Shown piece by piece: positions 51,948 to 56,399 of a DNA stretch of 56,399 bases. The stretch comes from Deltaproteobacteria bacterium (GTDB taxonomy: Bacteria > Desulfobacterota > BSN033 > UBA1163). Position 1 is the first letter of the stretch, and each line of letters opens with the position of its first letter. The position numbers were made by a program, and so were the translations under genes. The notes beneath the pieces are model-generated. The model was not told the DNA's origin and ran no database searches. It saw nothing but the letters and a program-made list of their open reading frames with translations. Location of the stretch: assembly GCA_016874935.1 (NCBI GenBank), contig VGSS01000003.1:1-56399 (forward strand), read 5' to 3'.

Positions 51948-52580
51948 ATGAATAAACGGAAATTTATTAAAGAGTATTTAGAGCCGATCCTCATTGCTAT
52001 CCTGATCGCCCTTTTTATTCGAACCTTTGTCGTCCAGGCTTTCAAAATCCCCTCCAGCTCGATGGAACCGACCCTGCTGGTCGGGGATCATATCCTTGTC
52101 AGTAAATTTATTTACGGGATAAAAATCCCCTTTACCCAGACCAAACTGTTTCCATTCAAAAACCCTCAGAGAGGAGATGTGATCGTTTTTATCTATCCAA
52201 AAGACCCTTCCAAGGATTTCATCAAGAGGGTGGTTGGAATCGGAGAGGACCGGATCGAGATCAAGGAGGATAAAGTCTATATCAATGGGAAGCAAATGGA
52301 GGACCCATGGGGACATTACGACACGAAAAACGAATGGAGGAAAAACCTTGGCCCTGTCGGCCCGTTTGAACATGTGGTCGTGCCGAAAGATCACCTCTTT
52401 GTCTTGGGGGATAACCGGGACAACAGTCAGGATAGCCGTTTTTGGGGGGTTGTCCATGTGAGCGAGGTGAAGGGGAAAGCCTTTATCATTTATTTTTCCG
52501 GACCCAGTTTTTTAAATATTTTATTTCCATGGATATGGGATGAGATCAGGTGGGGAAGATTCGGCAAATTAATTTATTGA
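51948..52580 (+). CDS. lepB: Signal peptidase I
   Basis: Removes signal peptides from secreted proteins at the inner membrane. 210 residues with a single N-terminal membrane helix (about 11-28), the nucleophile in IPSSSMEPTLLVGDHILV (Ser38), the general-base lysine in DFIKRVVGIGED (Lys93), and the terminal box GDNRDNSQDSRFWG. Start ATG 51948 follows AAGGGAAAG. Its 3' end overlaps the end of the convergent ribF gene by seven bases. Confidence 0.95.
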   Translation: MNKRKFIKEYLEPILIAILIALFIRTFVVQAFKIPSSSMEPTLLVGDHILVSKFIYGIKIPFTQTKLFPFKNPQRGDVIVFIYPKDPSKDFIKRVVGIGEDRIEIKEDKVYINGKQMEDPWGHYDTKNEWRKNLGPVGPFEHVVVPKDHLFVLGDNRDNSQDSRFWGVVHVSEVKGKAFIIYFSGPSFLNILFPWIWDEIRWGRFGKLIY

Positions 52581-53503
52581 TTCCGAAAGACATTTCTTTC
52601 GGCCCATTCAATATCTTTTCTGATCTGCTGGATCAACCCCTCTGTTGAAGAAAAACGGATTTCATCACGGATTCTTTCTGTAAAATACACCTGAAGCTCC
52701 TCGCCGTAGATCTCTCCGGCAAAGTTTAAAATATGGACCTCCAATGAAACAGCCTTCGCATCGAAGGTCGGATTGAATCCGATATTGGCCAGGCCTTTCA
52801 ACCATTGGCGTTTCCTTTTTACTCTCACGGCATACACCCCTGGTTTTGGATAAAGCTCTTCCGCCATTTCGAGATTGGCTGTGGGAAAACCAAGAGCACG
52901 GCCCCTTTTTGTCCCCTCGATCACCCGCCCGATCACGGGATAATCTCTTCCCAGTAATGTTGAGGCCTTTTCAACCTCTCCCTCCCTGATGAGCTCTCTG
53001 ATCTTCGAGCTGCTGACGATGGTGTCCGTCACCCTCATGGCCTCCACGACTTCAACGTCCACTCCGAAGAGGGCGCAATTTTTTTTAAGGGAATCTGCAT
53101 CCCCGCTCTTTCCTCTGCCAAAACGATAATTATATCCGACAATGATCTTTTTGGCTTCGACTTTTCCTACCAGAACGCTCTTCACAAATTCAAGGGGTGA
53201 GAGCTCTGCAAAAGCCCTGGTAAATTGAATGCAAAGGACTTTCTCCACTCCGGTCTCTTCGATTAACATCATTTTCTTTTTGAAAGGGGTGAGCAGGGGA
53301 GGGCATTGCTCGGGGGAGAGAATTTTTAGGGGATGGGGTTCAAAGGTGACGACAACAGATTCTCCGCCAATCTTTCTGGCTTCCTCTTTGACTTTTTCAA
53401 ATATTCTCTGGTGTCCCAGATGGACGCCATCAAAATTTCCCAATGTGACAACGGGATTTCTTAAGGGTCCTTTTAAATTTTCAATTCCTTTGATGATTTC
53501 CAT
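52574..53503 (-). CDS. ribF: Bifunctional riboflavin kinase/FAD synthetase
   Basis: Makes FMN and FAD from riboflavin. The 309-residue protein has an N-terminal FAD synthetase (nucleotidyltransferase) domain with TLGNFDGVHLGHQ (20-32), NYRFGRGKSGD and the SSSKIRELI block, followed by the C-terminal riboflavin kinase domain with GRALGFPTANLEM and LANIGFNPTFDA. Starts at ATG 53503. It is tail-to-tail with lepB, overlapping by seven bases. Upstream DNA contains repeats and no FMN riboswitch was recognised. Confidence 0.94.
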   Translation of the reverse strand: MEIIKGIENLKGPLRNPVVTLGNFDGVHLGHQRIFEKVKEEARKIGGESVVVTFEPHPLKILSPEQCPPLLTPFKKKMMLIEETGVEKVLCIQFTRAFAELSPLEFVKSVLVGKVEAKKIIVGYNYRFGRGKSGDADSLKKNCALFGVDVEVVEAMRVTDTIVSSSKIRELIREGEVEKASTLLGRDYPVIGRVIEGTKRGRALGFPTANLEMAEELYPKPGVYAVRVKRKRQWLKGLANIGFNPTFDAKAVSLEVHILNFAGEIYGEELQVYFTERIRDEIRFSSTEGLIQQIRKDIEWAERNVFRNQ

Positions 53504-53532
53504 GGCAATAATTTTTGGTTTGATTAAAGATT

Positions 53533-53666
53533 AACGTTTATTGTTGTCGAAACTCGCCCTGTGCCATGATAGGTTCAGGGCGCATATCGTCATTAGAAGG
53601 TTACGTTTGTCGTGTCTCAATGATCTAACATCACCTTAATCGTTAACCGAAACGGGCTTCGTAACC
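53533..53666. repeat. Fused repeats: shared 46-bp block plus third copy of the 96-bp element
   Basis: 53533-53581 shares the TTGTCGAA...CCATGATAGGTTCAGGGCG block with 27281-27328. From 53579 to 53666, read on the minus strand, the DNA matches the 96-bp element (GGTTACGAAGCCCGTTTCG at the start, GAGACACGACAAACGTAACC later, TGACGATATG at the end). The third copy is thus a little shorter and joined to a different repeat. Confidence 0.65.
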
Positions 53667-53693
53667 GTAACCCATTGCCCCTATTTTCATCGC

Positions 53694-53721
53694 TTGACTT
53701 TAAGCGAAAAAAATATAAAAT
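53694..53721 (+). promoter_or_regulatory. Promoter for tRNA-Leu
   Basis: TTGACT at 53694-53699, 16-base spacer, TAAAAT at 53716-53721. The start would fall about 30 bases before the mature tRNA 5' end at 53758, normal for a tRNA leader. Confidence 0.6.
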
Positions 53722-53757
53722 AGTATCTAACGTTTTTCAATGCAGTGATTTACAGAG

Positions 53758-53846
53758 GCCGAAGTGGCGGAATTGGTAGACGCGCTAGATTCAGGGTCTA
53801 GTGGGATGTACGTCCTGTGGGGGTTCAAATCCCCCCTTCGGCACCA
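53758..53846 (+). tRNA. tRNA-Leu (CAG)
   Basis: Long-variable-arm tRNA of 89 bases with encoded CCA. Acceptor arms GCCGAAG/CTTCGGC (53758-53764, 53836-53842), D-arm with GGAATTGGTAGACGC, anticodon stem CTAGA/TCTAG with loop TTCAGGG giving anticodon CAG at 53792-53794, variable arm around GGATGTACGTCC, T-arm GGGGGTTCAAATCCCCC, discriminator A at 53843, CCA 53844-53846. Reads CUG codons. Confidence 0.97.
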
Positions 53847-53867
53847 AAGAAAAATTGGAATGCTGGA

Positions 53868-54008
53868 ATATGGATGGTCTCGTAAAAAGTCGAAAAATCC
53901 TAATGATCGTCATTCCGGCGAAAGCCAGAATCCAGTAATCTCAGACACTTATCAAAACACTGGACACCGGTTTTCACCGGTGAGACGACTTTTTACAATT
54001 CCATCAAA
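53868..54008. repeat. GTCATTCC-hairpin element, copy 3, downstream of tRNA-Leu
   Basis: Left end GGATGGTCTCGTAAAAAGTC (53872-53891) and right end GACTTTTTACAATTCCATC (53987-54005) are inverted repeats, with TCATTCCGGCGAAAGCCAGAA (about 53910) and ACACCGGTTTTCACCGGTG (53964-53982) as inner hairpins. It is flanked by a perfect 16-bp direct repeat AAAATTGGAATGCTGG at 53851-53866 and 54006-54021. Position immediately 3' to a tRNA suggests an insertion-prone site. Confidence 0.7.
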
Positions 54009-54104
54009 ATTGGAATGCTGGCATGTTGGGTAAATCTTATTTCTGGGTCTTCGCCCTTCTCATTATTCCATCATTCTATTAATCCATCATTCCGGTTTCG
54101 TATC

Positions 54105-56159
54105 TCACTTTGTTTTTGAAGAAAGATTCATATCGAATTTAAAGAAATCGGTGGTCGCAATAGATCGGGATGAAGTTTTTGGGGTGGGCCCTGTCCCTTC
54201 TTTGAAACATTCAAGGATTCCTCCTTTATCCAAACCCATCTGACCTGTTTTAGGATCGACCTTCATAAACTCAATCCCTTCGGGGATAGGGAAACCTTTT
54301 ACCTCTTTATCCTTCAGAACCCTTGACATGAAGGCGACCCAGATGGGAGAGGCCGCGCGAGCGCCGGTCTCATTTTCGCCAAGGGACCTGTCTTCGTCAA
54401 AACCTACCCACACGCCGGTAATGAGTTCAGGAGTATAACCGACAAACCAGGCATCGAGAAATTGGTCGGTCGTTCCTGTTTTTGCCGCCACAGGCCTTCC
54501 GAGCGCCCTTGCCCTCCATCCTGTCCCGTTCTGAACCACACTTTCCAGAAGGTGTGTCATGAGAAAGGCTGTTTGGGAACTAATGGCCTGTTCTGAATCG
54601 TTCGATTCTTTTTGGAAATAAGAGGGGAGATGTTCTTCGAGTAAATTCCCGTCCCGGTCCAGAATTTTTTTGATAAAAAGGGGTTTGAACTTCTTACCCT
54701 GGTTGGCAAAGACGGCATAAGCTTTCGTTAATTCATAGAGCGAGAGGTCTGAGGATCCCAGAGCCATGGCAAGGTTGTTGTGAAGAGGAGAGGAGATGCC
54801 GAGATTTTTAGCATAGTCCTTGATATAATCGATCCCGATATCTCGGGCAATCTTTACGGCGACGACATTGATCGAGTGGGCGAGCGCATTTCTGAGGGTG
54901 GTCGGTCCGGAAAATTTGTCCTCGAAATTTTTCGGCTTCCATTTTTTGTTTCCGAATTCGAACACGATTGGAGCGTCGACAATAATGGAGGCAGGGGTAT
55001 AACCTTTATCCAGGGCTGAAGCAAAAATAATGGGCTTAAAGGCTGATCCGCTCTGTCTTCTGGCCTGGGTGGTGCGGTTGAACTGGCTTTTTCTGAAGTC
55101 TCTTCCTCCCACCATCGCCCTGACATATCCCGTTTCTAAGTCGAAGCAGATTAGCCCCCCTTCTAAAACGGAAACCGTCTCCCCCGGACGATATTTCTGT
55201 CTTTTTTCAATCTCTTTTAACCCCGCTCCGACTGCTTCCTGAGCGATGCTTTGAGCATAGAGATCGATGGTTGTGTAGACCTGGAGGCCATTTTTATAAA
55301 GTCCATCTTTTCCATATCTCTCCTCGACATATCTCCTCACATGCTCCACGAAATGGGGCGCCTTTTCAATTGGAGAATTTTGTTTCCCCTTAATCTTTAT
55401 CGGAGCCTGTAATGCCCTTAGAGATTCAGGGTAGGAGATGAATCCTTCCTCAACCATTCGATTCAGGATATAGCTCTGCCTCTTTTTCGCCTGTTCAGGA
55501 TGTTGATGAGGAGAATATTTGGAGGGGGCCTGGGGAAGCCCTGCAAGCAAGGCGGATTCCGCAAGGTTCAACTCTTCGACGGGCTTTCCGAAATAATTTT
55601 CAGCGGCTACCGCCACTCCATAGGCTCCGTGTCCCAGATAGATTTGATTAAGATAAAGGTGGAGAATCTCTTCCTTGGAAAGATATTTTTCAATTTTAAA
55701 GGACAGAATGGCCTCGCGTATCTTTCTGGTTAAACTCTTTTCCGGAGTGAGGAGAAGCGATTTGACAACCTGCTGGGTGATGGTGCTGCCGCCCTGGATG
55801 ATATCTCTGGAAAAGATATTCTTAATGAGCGCCCTAAAAATAGCCAGGTAATCTAATCCCTTATGCTGGAAAAACCTGGCATCCTCCCCTGCGACAAAGG
55901 CCTGGATTAAAAAATTAGGGAGCCTGTCAAGAGAGATGACTTCTCTCTTCTCACTAAAAAATTCTCCTATAATCTCTCCATCTTCTGAAAAGAATTTGGT
56001 AATGGCAGGAGGTTTATAATTTTTTAGATTTTCAATGCTTGGGAGATCATGGCTGAAATAGAAGTAAGAAGCCGCCCCGATTACCATAAAAGAGGTGACA
56101 GCAATCATGATAATCGAAATGAAAATCTTGACTGTCTTTTCAAAATGGACGGATTTCAT
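54105..56159 (-). CDS. Penicillin-binding protein 1A (bifunctional peptidoglycan synthase)
   Basis: 684-residue class A PBP with one N-terminal membrane helix (about 12-34). The glycosyltransferase 51 domain has the catalytic Glu92 in GEDARFFQHKGLD, GGSTITQQVVKSLLL and YLNQIYLGHGAYGV. The transpeptidase domain carries Ser372-x-x-Lys in SGSAFKP, the SIN motif in AHSINVVAVKIA, and KTGTTDQ near 560. It polymerises and cross-links peptidoglycan. C-terminal extension is short (about 60 residues after GVWVGFDED). It is a single gene with no obvious partner. Confidence 0.95.
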   Translation of the reverse strand: MKSVHFEKTVKIFISIIMIAVTSFMVIGAASYFYFSHDLPSIENLKNYKPPAITKFFSEDGEIIGEFFSEKREVISLDRLPNFLIQAFVAGEDARFFQHKGLDYLAIFRALIKNIFSRDIIQGGSTITQQVVKSLLLTPEKSLTRKIREAILSFKIEKYLSKEEILHLYLNQIYLGHGAYGVAVAAENYFGKPVEELNLAESALLAGLPQAPSKYSPHQHPEQAKKRQSYILNRMVEEGFISYPESLRALQAPIKIKGKQNSPIEKAPHFVEHVRRYVEERYGKDGLYKNGLQVYTTIDLYAQSIAQEAVGAGLKEIEKRQKYRPGETVSVLEGGLICFDLETGYVRAMVGGRDFRKSQFNRTTQARRQSGSAFKPIIFASALDKGYTPASIIVDAPIVFEFGNKKWKPKNFEDKFSGPTTLRNALAHSINVVAVKIARDIGIDYIKDYAKNLGISSPLHNNLAMALGSSDLSLYELTKAYAVFANQGKKFKPLFIKKILDRDGNLLEEHLPSYFQKESNDSEQAISSQTAFLMTHLLESVVQNGTGWRARALGRPVAAKTGTTDQFLDAWFVGYTPELITGVWVGFDEDRSLGENETGARAASPIWVAFMSRVLKDKEVKGFPIPEGIEFMKVDPKTGQMGLDKGGILECFKEGTGPTPKTSSRSIATTDFFKFDMNLSSKTK

Positions 56160-56290
56160 TTTTTAATCTGAATGGGATTTTCCCTGTTAAGGAAAAAGTC
56201 TTTGTTCGGAATGGGGATCGATAGGATGTCCTTTAGCCGTTCTTTCCTGATTAGCCCTTTTGATTTCATTTACTAAAGTCTTGCATTTTT

Positions 56291-56399
56291 TTAAGCCCAT
56301 AATTGTCCAAGGTAAGTATCGAGAATACTTTGTTTAAATCGGATTCTCATGGCGTTTAGAGTGACGCTGATATTCTCAAGTAAAATGTTATTGCGTACC
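56291..56399 (-). CDS. Possible 3' end of a gene cut by the right window edge
   Basis: A minus-strand frame enters from the right edge and stops at TAA 56291-56293, reading NNILLENISVTLNAM then RIRFKQSILDTYLGQLWA. The last residues faintly recall ABC-2-type exporter permease starts, but only about 35 codons are visible. Could be chance. Confidence 0.2.
   Translation of the reverse strand, partial: VRNNILLENISVTLNAMRIRFKQSILDTYLGQLWA

Noticed and set aside
53504..53757. FMN riboswitch upstream of ribF
   Set aside because: The spacer is filled with repeats and lacks the conserved AGGGTGAAATTCCC and GATTCCGAC-type blocks.

Overview
The window is about 56.4 kb of a bacterial chromosome with dense, ordinary coding and roughly balanced base composition. 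No phage, plasmid, CRISPR array or insertion sequence with a transposase is visible. The gene set points to an anaerobic Gram-negative bacterium, most likely Desulfobacterota (the old Deltaproteobacteria) or a close uncultured relative. The clues are indolepyruvate:ferredoxin oxidoreductase (iorAB), a selenocysteine elongation factor (selB), GatCAB-type amidotransferase subunits, the run guaB...guaA-dnaE-accA, and a pilB-pilT-pilC-pilS-pilR cluster in the order known from Geobacter. This assignment is inferred from gene content, not from a search.

Layout. 1-4.2 kb: end of valS, then gatC and gatA. 4.3-5.9 kb (minus): cutA and a threonine aldolase. 6.1-14.9 kb (plus): selB, a membrane-anchored TPR protein, iorA-iorB with a good promoter and terminator, a fused two-domain M16 peptidase and an OGG1-type DNA glycosylase. 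14.9-16.7 kb is a small accessory island: a two-gene cassette resembling a toxin-antitoxin module with its own promoter and operator-like palindrome, a decayed helicase/restriction gene and repeat hairpins. 16.7-24.4 kb: patatin-like phospholipase, a nucleotide-sugar dehydrogenase and a sugar aminotransferase, TrmJ-type tRNA methyltransferase, an NfeD-slipin membrane operon and an MBL-fold hydrolase. 24.5-27.2 kb: rtcA-hflX, where hflX appears to start at ATT. 27.5-40.4 kb: guaB, two unusual membrane/signalling proteins, guaA, dnaE, accA and mutL. 40.4-47.8 kb (minus): the type IV pilus cluster pilB-pilT-pilC-pilS-pilR, preceded by an excellent sigma-54 promoter. 48-50.3 kb (minus): an OmpR-type two-component pair. 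50.9-56.2 kb: a nitrilase-family amidase, lepB, ribF, tRNA-Leu(CAG) and penicillin-binding protein 1A.

The most distinctive property is the noncoding DNA. Most spacers hold small palindromic elements of several families. One is a 96-bp element with terminal inverted repeats, present at the same length at 20480 and 38504 and again, fused to another repeat, near 53.6 kb. Another carries GTCATTCC-type hairpins and ends in GTCTCGTAAAAAGTC-like inverted repeats. These look like non-autonomous (MITE-like or REP-like) elements that have colonised the genome.

The points most worth following up are the sigma-54 promoter of the pil cluster, which links PilS/PilR to pilB transcription; the self-regulated two-gene cassette at 14.9-15.8 kb; the apparent ATT start of hflX; the membrane-protein pair lodged between guaB and guaA; and the repeat families. 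No clearly new multi-gene system is evident.
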